Shown here: one piece after another, positions 12,551 through 24,858 of the stretch
Layout: each line of letters begins with the position of its first letter
How positions within the stretch are numbered: position 1 is the first letter of the stretch
Source of the DNA: Moringa oleifera
Taxonomy: Eukaryota; Streptophyta; Magnoliopsida; Brassicales; Moringaceae
DNA: 64,000 nt
Assembly: GCA_021397835.1 (NCBI GenBank)
Contig: JAJFZO010000034.1
Coordinates: 5,795,001-5,859,000 of the forward strand
Direction of reading: 5' to 3'
The notes under the pieces: generated by a model
What the model saw: the letters and a program-made list of their open reading frames with translations, nothing else
Told to the model about the DNA's origin: nothing
Databases searched by the model: none
Position numbers and translations under genes: made by a program

Positions 12551-13439
12551 TTTTAGTATATTCCTTCAACAAAGTGATTAAAGCTCCTTTTATCAAAGGA
12601 GAAATTAACATTCCGACTTTAAACTCTTTTTCTCTTTTATGGTGCTTAGATTTTCTGTTTTAGTATTTTCTTCATAGGCAAAATTAGTTTTCCTCAATGA
12701 ACAATTTATCTTTTTATTTTCAATGAAAGTTCAATATTTTCATCGTATTCCTTAATTTCGAGATTTTTTAAAGAATTTTTTTTTTCTAATTTTAGATTAT
12801 CAGTTTAGACATTAGGGTATTCACGATCAGATTCCTAGAATCATGAGCACATGCTATAGGAAAATTTCAAGAAAATAAATTTAATGACTAGCAAAAATGA
12901 AGGCAAAGAAAGTGAAGGGTATCACTAATCATGATAAAAAATAACAAAGAAACATATCTTGTTCCCACTTGATTGTAAACCAAACAAAATAGATATGTTT
13001 AAAACAAATCTTTTATATTCACACCAAACAAATCTCTTTTTATTTCTATAATATCTTATTTTTTTAGATTTTTTCAGATGCATTTGATAGCTTCACTGGT
13101 TCACCATGCAAGTACAAAGTCGTTGATCTAAAATTCTATCCGTAGGTCCTTTGATAATTAATAAACTAGTCACATCGAGTTTTTCACGTCAAGATTTTCT
13201 TTCCTTTTCTTTTTTTTTCTTGTTTATCGACATTGGTTAACAGCCTAAACATTATCGATTTTTGTTTTTTGAGACGTCCACAATCTCTACTTTCCCCTAA
13301 AATCTTATTCCTAGACCTTTGCCAGGTCGCATTCCTTTCCCGACGATGACTTAACTCGGAGCATTAAATTTCTAGACATGTGTGGTTCCCATAAATATTC
13401 AACCGCATTAACAAACTCAAATGATTACAAGGCACTTTC

Positions 13440-13890
13440 CTCTATTTCTAGGCCTTCGATGTAAGGAAACTCTTAAGATATAGCAACAACACTAACTTAT
13501 CACCCTCAATATGAATTTTACCTTCTGACGCAAAGTCAAAGGTATAGCTCCAGTTGAGTGAATCCATGGTCGTTCTAACTCGAGATTGAATGAAGGTTAA
13601 TATTCATGACTTTGAATTTTATGTTATTTATGCTTTGACTGATCCTTATTTCTAAGTTTATAAAGCTTTGAACTTTAGCTTTTCGCTTGTTAAATGCTTT
13701 AACTATCATCGAGTTATACCTTACATGATTAAAATCTGCACGAAGTCGATTCAGAGTACACATTAGCATCACATTTAAAGATTACCCATTATCAATAAAC
13801 ACTCGAGAAATAATATGCCCCTCATAATTGGCATTAATATACAAGAGTTTGGTTGATCCTTTCCCTTTAGGTAACAACTCGTAATTGTCA
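13440..13890 (-). pseudogene. Ty3-gypsy aspartic protease relic
   Basis: The minus strand reads YELLPKGKGSTKLLYINANY, then EGHIISRVFIDNG, a stop, and SLNVMLMCTLNRL. This is the protease active site (D-S/N-G-S), with a nonsense change at the serine after DNG. It continues with RYNSMIVKAFNKRKAKV and INNIKFKVMNIN, the usual Tat protease body, and a weak tail (TMDSLNWSYTFDF). The reading begins abruptly at 13890, where the 3.4-kb insertion starts. The upstream half of the same protein resumes at 17332. Confidence 0.75.
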
Positions 13891-14159
13891 TAATGAGGCC
13901 CACATTAGCAAAGCAAAAAAGGTACTCCATTTCCCTGCCATGAGAAAATGGGAGAATTTGTCTCTTCTCTTAAGAAATGATGAATCTTAAAATTCATTTT
14001 GACTGAAAATTAAGAAAGATAGGAGTCATCATCAATTTTTTTTTATGGTGCGATTGGCCACCAAAAATTATTTTGCTTTACCTTCAAACTTTTTTCATGA
14101 AAAAAACCAAAGAAGGAAAAAAAACAAAAAGTTTTAGCAGTGGCCAAACTTTATCACAA

Positions 14160-14290
14160 AAATTGGATCCAAGACTCAGTTATGTGTGAGAAATGATTAG
14201 CATCCTCATAATGCCAAAATCAGTACCAATTAAAATGAAAAAAAAACATTATATTAGAAATGAAAAAGATTTGAGCTTGATTCCCATAAA
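14160..14290. repeat. LTR-like fragment, partner of 6720-6860
   Basis: Contains GGATCCAAGACTCAG, GATTAGCATCCTCATAATGC and CAGTACCAATTAA in the same order as the fragment at 6720-6860. Nearby, ATGGTGCGATTGGCCACC (about 14045) also resembles a motif often seen in Tat-type LTRs. The copies are well diverged. Confidence 0.4.
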
Positions 14291-15899
14291 AAGGAACTTA
14301 TAATTCTAGAGAGAAAACTTTTTCCAAAGAATGAATAAATGATGGAAATTTGGTTTCTAAGATTATTTTGTTTAAGACCTCCAAAAGTTAGCTTTCACCA
14401 AGTCCTCAAGTCTTGAAGGAAATACAAAGAAAGAATATTGGTTCTTCAAATCATCAATAAGCATTCAAAATGATATATTTTGGGTGAGGATCAAGAAGAG
14501 GCCTTATGCCTACTCTTTCCCCTTAAGATAAAATGGTTTATTTAGAAATCCATGTGACGATTGTCCCCTACATGTACTTAGTTTTTAAATCCGTTTATCC
14601 AGAAAGAATGGACATGTAATGCTGAAATGGTAAAGAAGAACTCATTGCATAAAAAACATGCCAGGAACACAAGGGAACTTAAAGAAAATACCAAGAAAGC
14701 ACTAGAATCACATTGACATTCCATATATATTTGGAGTGTTTACAATAAAGAACTATAGAGTAATAAGGTGTACCTGTTAATATAGTACAATGACCCTTCA
14801 TAACCTTTACTGAAAATAAAATTCTTGCACTCTTAAATAGATATCAAGCTTGCTAAAAAGATGGAAAATATTTCTTCCTTGGAAAAGGAAAACTACTTCC
14901 TTAAAAGAAACTTTATTCTAAAACTTTGAGGGATCATATTGATAATGATAGTATATATATAGCTAGAGCCATTAAGACCTGGTATAAGATGTTTAGGTTT
15001 GACAAAACGTTTAGGTTAGTCGAAGATGCCTTGAGCTTGGGTTTAAGGAAAAGCTTACTTTACCTCCCTTAAAAAATCCCAACCCCAATGTCCAGGACCC
15101 TGAACATGAACCTAGTCCTACACAAGAAAAATGGGTTAATTTCAATGAAGGGTAAGAAGAAATTGATGAATCTAGTCCTGCACCTGAAAAAGGTCTTCTT
15201 TTCTATGAGAGGTAGGTAATCATTCTCGTTTCATACCAAGTCTTACACTGGAAAAGTGTCTTCTTCCTGATAAGAGAGAGGCACATATTCCTACACCTAG
15301 TATCAACCTTAAACCTGATGCCTATCCCAACATAGGGTTTGAGCTTCATCTTTCATGCTTTTCATCTCTCTATGTGGTCTCCAAGATCAATAGCACACCA
15401 TATTTTTATAATTTTGATACCACACCAGGTTTTTTTAATTGTTTTTTCTTTTTTAATATTTGAAATACTTTTATCTTTATGCTTACTGCTTAACCTTTTT
15501 ATGTTCCATCTTGCAGACCTTGAAGATGTAAACCCTTAGTGCATTATGTCTCAAGTTGTTGAGGAGCAACTGTTGGAGGTCATGGACATGACTTTAGAGA
15601 CACACCCCCAAGGAAAACGATGCCTTTAGTGCTGTTATCAAAATCTAGCGAATGGATTAGTCTTTACGGGCTGTCGTTGGTTGTTATTCCCTCGGTAATC
15701 AAGGAAAAACATAGAGCTAAGGGGAGTTTCCCAAGGGATAAAGAGGTAATGGACACACTTGCTATGCCTTAAGCTGAGCTTAAGCTATTCCTCTGAGATG
15801 AGAAGTTCATGCCAAATTGGAACATCTTGACTGAAGAGTCCTTGAACCAATCTAGTTTGGTTTAGGAGTGGCCTTACAAATCCATTCTCCCTCAATATA

Positions 15900-16540
15900 T
15901 GAAGCAGATAGAAGGGGAAAATAATAATTTGTTCTTGGATAACATGATGCTCTGTTTTAGGAAAGTAAGTACTGGTGTTTTTGACTTTGTTGTTTTTGAA
16001 GTATAACTTAGTAGATTTCTAACTTGTGCTTTCCATTTTTAGTTTACCCAAAGGATGGTTGTACTTTTCAGTAAGTGCAACCATACCAATATGGGTTCTC
16101 CATCATTTTGTGAAGGAGGTTGAAGTTAAAAAAAAAAAAAAAATCTATTGCTAACGTTGGTAACAAGGTTTACATTTACTTAGCTAAACTGAAAGGATGA
16201 AAAGTCTTCTAATGAAGGTTGAAATAGGCATGGATGGGTTGAAGCTAGAGTTGGCCCATGCGTAGGCTAAGTCAAGGCAAGGATAAGTCATGCCAAAAAT
16301 GAACTTATCTTGTGGAACTTAGAGGAGCTCAAGGTAACTAGAGAGGAAGCCTAATCATGAGTTGTCGACAAGTTTAGAATGACTAATGCATGTAAGGTTA
16401 AGATTGAAGAGCAGGCTTCTAGGCCATATTAGCTAATCGGAAGATGCATAGTCTAGGAGGTTCAATGTCAGTATCCAAACTTTGGACTTCTTATAAGTGC
16501 AAGTGGCTCCTCTTATAGAATTCTCATCAGTTCATTGTGA
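15900..16540 (+). pseudogene. Possible tail of a PF04195-type ('gypsy-type transposon') protein
   Basis: The + strand reads MKQIEGENNNLFLDNMMLCF and, after gaps and stops, LEELKVTREEAQSWVVDKF, then CKVKIEEQ and CQYPNFGLLISASGSS, ending at a TGA at 16538-16540. Helical, charged segments followed by a YPDLDLS-like tail are typical of the extra open reading frames known from Tat-lineage retrotransposons. It runs opposite to the surrounding gypsy genes, as antisense extra ORFs do. Upstream (15110-15300) a P-S-P-x-x-E-K peptide-like unit recurs about every 60 bp. The reading needs frame changes, so this is a weak call. Confidence 0.3.
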
Positions 16541-17331
16541 TGATCTAGACTCTTTTTGATAGATTTGGAAGAAGTTCTTGAGAGGCCAATCAATGTAAGG
16601 ACATCGACACTTACCCTTGAACAAGAAGCATCTGATGTTACTTTGCCTCTTAATGTGGCTAAGACTATAGCCTAGGCTTTGAATTTTACTTTTTCTTTTT
16701 TCCTTACTGACGTACTAATGATCCTTTCATTAATGAAATTTGATTTTTTGAATTCGAGTCTCCATTTGCACTTAGAATTTATTGGGATGATTACTGTTGA
16801 CTTAACAATTTCATTAGAAATCATAACCTTATAAGTGCCTTGAATTAATTCTGTATGAATGAAGTAATAGGACAGTCAATGTGAACTTGGCTTCAAATTA
16901 CTTAAAGACTTTAATCCCAATGTGAATTTAAGGACTCAATGTATCATCTAGACCAAGAATCCCAACAAAAATAACCCAAAGAATGGAGCTTAACTTCACT
17001 AATTGTGAAACCTACTATCAAACTTGATGAATTAAACCCAAAGTGGTGTTTGAACTAAAAAACCCAATAAGGAGAACTTCTTTTCAAGATGTCAATAATA
17101 GGCCTAACGTACAGTTGATAGACCTCGATGAATCTTCTACATTGATAAATGTTGATGAGTTATTTGTAGAAAGCCCGAATGAATCATCGGTAATAGAAAT
17201 CCTAATAAAGATTCTAGATCTTGTACAAAGTAGAACCATCGGAATCCAAGGTCTAAGGAATTGCAATAAATCCCAATGTACTTGTAAAACACATTGAAGG
17301 AGAGATGAAGTTCTAAGAGAAAAATTAGTGT

Positions 17332-19340
17332 TAATAGTCATCAGTGAAGGTTATGAAGTTATGAGCTATGATGTGGTTGTAGATTTTTTTTAATTTATTA
17401 GTGGAAATCTAATGTGGCACGTATGCATTCTTTAGAGTTTTCATCAAAATTTCCTAATGATGCTTTCAACTAAAGAAAGGTAATAGCATTGAAATCTTTA
17501 TTGGTGTCTTTTGTAACTAATCAATGATGTTGTAATCATTATGCTTGATCAATTTTAAGAAATCTACTACTTCTTTTTATGTGATGAGGCGAAAGTCTTT
17601 GATTTCCTTTACCTCTTTCTCTTTCTTTTTCTTTTTAACAACTTCTTCCTCATTTATTCCTTTTTCTAAATTTAGGGCTCAATAACATTGGCCACTCCTT
17701 GCCATGTGGCTTGCCCCTACTATATTGACAACCTCATCTTTGTGTTTATCTAGTTGGCATTTCCATAGAACAACATAAGAGCTCACATATGAAAAAGATC
17801 TAAGAATTTTGACAACCAATGCCCAAGGTTTCATGTCTTCCTTTCCTTTAGATAAATCCTTTGTAATAGTTGATAGAGCTTTGAACTTGCCCACAAAAGG
17901 ATTAATTTCTTCAACCACAAATACTTTTTCATACCATTCAATCATATTTACTTGGTACTGTCTGTGGATAGGCAAAGGATTATCAATGCAATTGTTTCTG
18001 TTTTCTGGCTCGAAACTTAGTAGCCCTGCATTTACTAAAGATTGGATTTTGTACTTAAATGCAGGGTAGTCTTTTGTATTATGTCTTACTACCTCGAAGT
18101 GGTATTGACAGCTCGCTGTTAGGTTATACCATAAAGGAAAAAAGGCTTGTAACAGTTTCATTTATGATGGCACTACTAGTTTCTATTCTAGTAACTGAGG
18201 ATACAGATTTGAGTAAGCCATTGGGATTAGGTGAATCAAAGCCTTTTGTTTCTTTTACCCTTGTCTTTCATCATTACCAACTTAAGTAAGTTTAGTTATT
18301 GCATGTCATGAGATTTCTTGTATATTCAGATTCAATGTCTAGGAAACTCTAGTATATGATGGGTATTATGTAGGAATTGTGTTTGTTGGTTTTTTAAAAG
18401 TTAGTTGAGCAATATAATTCACTTCACCTTCTTTTTTTTTTTTTTTTACTTAGATGTTCTTCTCACAGTACGATCATCTAGTGTCCTAATTCAGTATGTG
18501 TTTTTTATAAATGCACTGGTTTGAACAATCTTATTGAATTTCTTCCTAGCCATAAGAACCATGTGAGAGTAAAATGGAGGATGTAGAGTTCATAAGAATG
18601 TTTGCAAGAACTCTGCTTTAGTTAATGTAGGTTGAACTCTGGCAGACACTTCTCGCCATTGGGTTGTATATTCTTTAAAGGTTTTGTTGGTCCTTTTAAA
18701 TATGTTCTAAAGTGTAACTCAGTTAGGCTATAGTCCTTCCATGTGTTATTAATGGGTTAGAAAGCATTTGCCAAGTCTCTGCAAGACTAAATCTTGGAGG
18801 GCTCCAAGGTGTACCATTTTAAAGCTTCTTCTTTTAGGCTGTCTTAAAAGCAATAAATCATAAGTTATTAATTAGTTTTATAGCCATGCATCTTATGTAA
18901 GTATATATTTAGATGGGTATGAGGACATATGGACCCTTTATATTTGTTAAATTCAAGTGCTTTGAATTTAGGTGGTATCACAAACCCTATACTAAACTAA
19001 GCTCAGTTATATCGATCCCACTTACTTCACGCTCTTACATAAGATCTTTCATTTTTTTTTTTTGGTCAAGCATTCAACTTTTTTCAAAAGCTCCTGATTT
19101 ATGACATCTATATTCCCTATCTTCTCATATTCAATCTAATTATCCATATCTTGGATATGCTCTACAACTCCTTATTTTTCTTGATTCTAGGATATCTCTA
19201 CTGTATTGGATTCATAGGTTTGGGTTTCCCGAGAAAGTGTTTTTTCAAGGGTTTCAACTTCTAAAGGAATCTTCCGTTTTATTAATATGCCAATAGACAT
19301 TATCATCTACTGAAATTGGGCTTACATCGTGTTAAGTAAT
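17332..19340 (-). pseudogene. Ty3-gypsy (Tat) gag relic and start of protease linker
   Basis: The minus strand shows IPPKFKALEFNKYKG and THLNIYLHKMHG (about 19000-18890), then the gag core with FKGPTKTFKEYTTQWREVSA near 18660-18720. Next is the zinc-knuckle-like segment CQYHFEVVRHNTKDYPAFKY inside the open piece 17679-18161, followed by NPLPIH, ALVVKILRSFSYVS and VVNIVGASHMARSGQ. The reading goes on through KTPIKISML and TLKNAYVP to FITFTDDY at the insertion boundary. Gag forms the particle that packages element RNA. Stops and frameshifts throughout make it inactive. Confidence 0.75.
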
Positions 19341-19495
19341 TCCTAATATTTGAGTTTAATTTTATTAGAGTCCTATTAATCAAATGAGCAATTGTAAGAA
19401 TTATTTCTCCTTAAAATTCATTAGGAACATTGGCATACAACAAAAAGAGAAATAATAGTTTCAACAAGATGCCTATGTTTCCTTTTAACAACTCT

Positions 19496-19575
19496 AATTT
19501 TCTTTAGAGTATCTATATATGAAGTTTGATGAATAGCTTCATCAAACTTCATATATAGATACTCCAAAGAAAATT
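19496..19575. repeat. Long near-perfect palindrome, 38-bp arms, 4-bp loop
   Basis: The left arm 19496-19533 and right arm 19538-19575 are reverse complements with a single mismatch (the A of CTTTAGAG against the G of CTTTGGAG). TAGC at 19534-19537 is the loop. It marks the point where the copia integrase fragment on its right breaks off. It could be an inverted duplication made at a repair junction or a small foldback element. I see no reason to call it a microRNA gene. Confidence 0.9.
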
Positions 19576-20200
19576 CATCAAAAGTAAGTAAATTAAAAAA
19601 AAATCATTAAGTTCATATTTTTCACCTAAATCACATCAAAAGCATTTAATAGTAATAAAATGTTGAATTTTAACAAGAGATTGAAAATTTTAAAATATGT
19701 CAAACTAGTCAAACCGATGTTTAATAAGATAAACTAATAATGATGAGTAAAATCATCAATAAATGAAACATAATATCATGACCATCCTTTTAGAGTTATA
19801 AGAGAAGGTCCCACGTATGTCAAAAATGAATGAAATCAAATAATGCATAAATAAATGAAAAACTTCTCTCAAAAGGTGATGCAAAAAAATTTTAGTGAGT
19901 TTGCAATCACAAAAAAATTGAAATATTATGTGTTCTCAATTTTTTTAGTAGTAACTTAATAATTAAAAACTTTAAACAAAAAGACAAAATATATCTAAGA
20001 TAACAATGCCATAAATAAAAGTTAAAAGATGTTGACTCAAATGAAATGATGACAAATCAACACTAGACGTTGCCAAATCTTGTATATGGAATTGATTCAG
20101 AGTGGAAATTCTCCCTAACCAATTGTTTGTTCCATACAGCTTTTGAAATTGTGGGTCCTAGACATAACAAGCAATAGAAGAAAATGTATCTAGAATCTCA
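19576..20200 (-). pseudogene. Ty1-copia integrase fragment
   Basis: The minus strand reads FERSFSFIYALFDFIH, then HTWDLLL, LKGWS and YYVSFIDDFTHHY. It continues with FILLNIGLTSLTYFKIFNLL and CDLGEKYELNDFF. These match the copia integrase core (the HSDVWGP, YYVSFIDDYTR and SDxGGEY regions). Two catalytic aspartates are still recognisable, but stops and frameshifts are frequent. Protein similarity ends at the palindrome at 19496-19575. The zone up to about 20740 may be more of the same element, but I could not assign domains there. Confidence 0.65.
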
Positions 20201-20740
20201 TAATTGATTGATAGAAATAAAATTTAAAGCAAGATTGAAAAATATGATAAAATCTATAAGAGAAAAGGAAGATGGGACAATAGAACCAAATTTTGCTAAT
20301 GGCATAAGAGTAGCATAAGTAGTTATAACTAATATAGATGACGTAAAAGATAAGATAAAAAATCAAGTGACATATGCTGAGAAGCTCCTAGATTTAAGAC
20401 CTATAATGAAAAAGACATACTTGAAACACTAGAAGAAGATATCCCTGTGGGAGAGGAAGAAGACATGGCATGTGACTATATTGCAAGGAATTATTGAAAC
20501 TATTCAAGCATCTACAGATCAAACATTGGAACAACTATTGCAATATTATTGGGAGTCCACTAATGTGATTGATTACCAAACTTTCATAAAGATTATTAGC
20601 GAGGCCGCTGATGGAACTGTTGGTAAGGTTGCTAATAGGAATGCGCCAACTACTAATGGGACTATTATTAGGGCTTCTGACAGAGTTATTGGTGTTGCTG
20701 TTGGTAATGCTAGTAGGACTACTACATAGTTTTTTTTAAC

Positions 20741-23700
20741 AATTCAGGGCACTGAGTCTTCCAATGACATTTTTGCTTGCAAAAACTAAATTCATTAAGA
20801 GTAACTCTTGTGTATGATTAGTTTTGATTACTTGTAACATAATCCAACATCTTTTTATCTTTTAAGGAATTTTTCATCGTAGAACTCCAATGCGATTAAT
20901 TCTTCCTATCTAATTGCACCTTAATAATATGCAACAAAATATCTCCAATTTTGTCAGTATAAAAATAAAATAAAATCAAATCAAATCGAATAAAAATTGA
21001 TCACAAAATAAATTAAAAAAAAACATGTGATAACACTTTTAATGGACATTTCAATGTTTTTAAAAAATAAAACAAATAATAAAAACAAAATAGCTTAATT
21101 TAGTATCAAATACTTAGTATCAAATCAATTGCATCATAGCAATTGTAATATGGCCGATCAAAAACTCCATACCCAAAACTTTAGAATGCATGCCACCATT
21201 ACATTAGTTAAAATTAATAAATTCTCACAATTGAGTCTTCAAAACTCTTAAAAAGTCTCTCTGATGAACCCAGATCACCTTGATTAATGCACGATCTAAT
21301 GAAGCATGAGAACTCTGTCACGAAAGCCCTATTTCCTCTAGCATGAAACTCCCACTGTCTTCATTCAATGTCAAAGGGAGCGGTGAAGTGCATCAATAGT
21401 GTGATTTACGATGTAGTGACTTACACGAATTAAGTCAAGAGGATGTTGTAACTCTTATATTATGTTAAGTTTTAAATAATTTATTTTTTAAATGAATATT
21501 ATTTTAAATTTTAAGGTTTATTTTCTCTTTAACGAAAATTTTACTTTTAAAATATATCCAAACCTTAACAAATCTTACACTTTAAGTGAATGGATTGTAC
21601 CATAAAATCTTGCATCTTAACATATCAATTAATTTTTTAGATGACTTGATCAAACTCACTTCGTTTCAGAAAAGAGTTCCTTATGGTTGTAATGAACTTG
21701 CACACCCACAACAAATGAAAGTTTCTAGGTTTTACAAGTCTATCCCCTATTGTGGCCTGTCAATAAGAGCAGGTAGAAGGAACCACTAGATCGTCTCGGA
21801 GGGATCAATAAATCTCCTTGTCTTATTTGAATAAGAATGCTCCTATCCTCCTTTGTATGAAATATACAAATGAAAGACTGTACTTCAGATTCACAGAAAC
21901 TTCTTGAGTTAATTGAGTTTATAAATTGTGAAGTTTTAAACTGTGGTTGTAATCGCGGCCTCTTACACTAGACCTAATACAACTACATGTACCAAATTCA
22001 TGCACTCCAATATTACAATGTTTAGTTTTTTCTAATTTTTGAAGGATATTGTTTATCGATAACATCTTCTCTTCCATATATGTATACGTATAATATATAT
22101 ATATATTAAGTTGAAAAAGGGCAACCCAATATAACCTAAAAAGCCTTAATAGAGTACAAAGGAACCAAGAGCCAACTTTTGGGCTGGGCCACTGAGTTCA
22201 GGACTCTGCTCAATAAGATCTAAAACACATGTATCATACTATTTCAAGAAAGAATTTACTGTAGAGAAGCCAAATTATTTGCATTAATTTCATATTTAAT
22301 AATGTAGCTGAAAAAATAAAATAATTTACAGCGACAGTAAATTAAGTAGAAAAAGCCATCAGTAAACACTATGAGTCCTTAAATCTGGCTCTGTTGTTTA
22401 TCTTTTCTGCATGATTTTCTGGGGACAAGTGCATATATGGGCCTAATGATTAACTACATTTTTGGTAATAAATCACCAACAAGAACACCTATTATCTATA
22501 TCTAAATGGCATTTGAAGAATTCTCTCCAGTAAATTTCATTTCGGCAGCTTTCATGTTCAGTATTGCACAATTATTGAGCCCAGCTGAACCAATTTTAAT
22601 ATTTTATTAAGTACTTATTTAGCTGAAAAATTAAATAATATTTCCTCTTATCATAATTAATGACCCAAGATCTCTGGTTTTTTTTTCTTTTTTTTTAAGA
22701 AAAACCTTTTTTGAAATACAGATTATATAGATTTTTAAGATATATTAATGAAAGAGCAAATTAGATTTATCATCCTTGTAATCATTTAACTTTTCCTCTC
22801 ATATTTTTTGTGTTCTAAAAAAGCATGTCATTAATGATTTTTCCCTGAAGTAAAAGAGTTTCCTTTCATTTCTTTTCTCTTTCAACAATTTTTAAAGAAA
22901 AAACGAAAACTCAAACCTTATTACATGGATTTATAATATTAATATTCTTTTAAAAAGAATTTAATGTCATGAAACTGACTTGAGACTTCATTTATATATA
23001 TATATGATTGACATTGAAGAATCTTTATCAGATAAATTCAGAATATTAAAAATACAATTTTAGAAACATTAATTTTCAAAAGAAACTTTCAAAAAATCCA
23101 TTTTTAGAACCCATGATTTTGTTAAACCATAATTATTTTTTTTGAAGAAATATCAATTTTAAGAATATCTATAACCTTAACTAGGTTACCATGAGCGTAC
23201 CACTGCTCAAGCTTTTTTCTTTCAATTTAAGTTTAATTGTTCATCAATGTGCCAAATTAATCTACCAAATTGCTGTCAAGAATTCATAGGTTAATTGAAT
23301 CCATGAAAAATTTAAAAGTTTTGTGATTTTTGAATAGTAAATTGATGTAAAATGATTTAAGTTTCTCCTAAACTTAAAATGTTTGAATAACTTAAAGCCT
23401 AACACTCTCTTCTAACTATACAAACCATGGGAAGGGTCAGTCTATTTCTGCTCCAAGAAGGGTACTTGCAAAGCCACTAACTACAAGAGTGATAAATACT
23501 TAAATTAAAAATGTGCTAAGTATATAGTGTTTGTAAGTTAATATTAAATTGGTTTTATTTTCTTTCTTTTTTCTCTTTTGAAAATACTAGTTTGTTGCCC
23601 TTACTATTTTTACTCTCATGAGAGATTATCTTTGTTAATTTCATAATTAAGTTTGAGATCTTACCAAGCTTCGCTCTTAACATATCTCTTCTTATGGTAA

Positions 23701-24180
23701 CTAGAAAGACAACCCTACAAATTCATCTTTGAAATTAAAAACTGGATCATGACTTATGAACCTTTAACTCATCATATATTAAATCTTTCTTTCATGCCAA
23801 GTCAGCTTAATTATTTTTATGATTGAACTTATTTAATTAGAAGATTAATTTACTTTGCTTATATCTTGGGCTAGTCTAAGTTTTAACTTATGAGATGTCA
23901 ATTTGAACTGAACACTATTGGTGATTCACTATGCTATCTTTTATGCTATTTCACTAGTGCTGCAAGAATATGTGTGCAAAAATTTATCAGTTTCTACCCT
24001 TACCCATGTACTAGCAGTTTCCTGACGACCCAGAAGGTTCTCAAAGAAAGAAGACAAAGGCCAAACCAACCATTATTTTGAACATTTTGACTTGCAATAA
24101 CTTATAGGCTGCATGCCTATTATTTAATGTCAAATGGTTGGTAAGGGGTAGTAGAAGAGAAATATGCTTCAATTGCGCCG
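20741..24180. other. AT-rich intergenic sequence, no gene seen
   Basis: No frame resembles a known protein. It holds short A/T runs and a small TA repeat near 22095-22110. The short frames at 21586-21789 and 23890-24081 look like chance. Confidence 0.45.
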
Positions 24181-24203
24181 TTTGACTGCGGGCAAAAGAG
24201 TTA

Positions 24204-24480
24204 TCACTTGACTTGAAGCCATGAGGCCTCAATGACCTTTGCCATGGAGCACAACTGCCCTCTGTCTTCCTTCATTAATTTGATCCCAACAAGAAGACTC
24301 TTTCGTTGCATTTCTTCGCTGTCAATGAGAGCCAGGAAACGGTTTGGCCTCGTGGCCATGACAGCAACGGCACCCCATTGACAGCTATGGGCCTGACAAG
24401 ATCTGCCTCCACCAAAGGGCCTACTCTGATAGTATGCTTCAGTGGCAACCAACCCTTAGCATGTGTGAAGGTGGGCACAA
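24204..24480. other. GC-richer block with overlapping open frames on both strands
   Basis: This short block is clearly richer in G and C than its surroundings and is open on both strands: 24204-24452 and 24275-24478 on the minus strand, 24306-24509 on the plus strand. I recognise no domain in any frame. It could be a decayed exon, a conserved noncoding segment or part of a noncoding RNA; nothing in the sequence decides between these. Confidence 0.3.
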
Positions 24481-24822
24481 CAACTTTAAATTCTCAATTG
24501 ATTACTTGATCCATATCACCCAGTTGCCTTTTTACTCTTCTTTTTCTTTTCTAAATTTTGTTTATATTAAAAAAAACCAAAACAAAAAATATATATAGAT
24601 ACTTTGAAGTTACAGATGATTGTAGTTCTATGAACATTTAAGTGCGATAGGAAAATGATACGAAAATGAAGCAACAGATATCCGAAAACAAAATAGAAAC
24701 AATTAAACCTGGCTTCAGTTTGGCTCCTAGAGCAACCGCCCCATTTTGGCCTTGCCCTGTTTAATTTCACCCAGAAAGATGACTTTCATTAAGTGTTAAA
24801 TCCTTTTGGAAAAGTAGGTAAG

Positions 24823-24858
24823 TAAGGGTTTTGCGTTGGTTAAGGGTTTTGCGTTGGT
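24823..24858. repeat. Perfect 18-bp tandem duplication
   Basis: TAAGGGTTTTGCGTTGGT occurs at 24823 and again directly at 24841. Confidence 0.95.

Larger units (their letters stand above)
13891..17331. mobile_element. 3.4-kb insertion inside the gypsy gag-protease gene
   Basis: Minus-strand gag-protease reading stops after FITFTDDY at 17332 and resumes with YDNYELLPKG at 13890, so the segment between is an insertion. It is flanked by TAATTGTCA (13882-13890) and TAATAGTCA (17332-17340), a near-perfect 9-bp direct repeat that could be its target duplication. Inside are the LTR-like fragment at 14160-14290, degenerate repeats near 15110-15300, and a + strand reading with coiled-coil character (15900-16540). 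A 9-bp duplication would suit a Mutator-like element, but the content suggests a Tat-related LTR piece, so the class is unresolved. Confidence 0.55.
9706..19340 (-). mobile_element. Ty3-gypsy retrotransposon relic, Tat/Ogre type, interrupted
   Basis: Reading the minus strand from high to low coordinates gives gag (19340-17332), protease (13890-13440), RT plus RNase H (12550-10980) and integrase (10790-9706). This is the gypsy order, and the motifs are those of the Tat lineage. All parts carry stops and frameshifts. The gag-protease reading stops at 17332 and resumes at 13890, so 13891-17331 is foreign to it. I could not place its LTRs with confidence. 12551-13439 and 10791-10979 hold weakly readable linker sequence. 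Confidence 0.75.

Noticed and set aside
17043..17297. 84-codon + strand frame
   Set aside because: It lies at the edge of the inserted segment, matches no family and overlaps a similar-length minus-strand frame; coding status unsupported.
20472..20729. 85-codon + strand frame
   Set aside because: No domain recognised. It lies antisense to a region that is probably a continuation of the copia relic and is likely chance.
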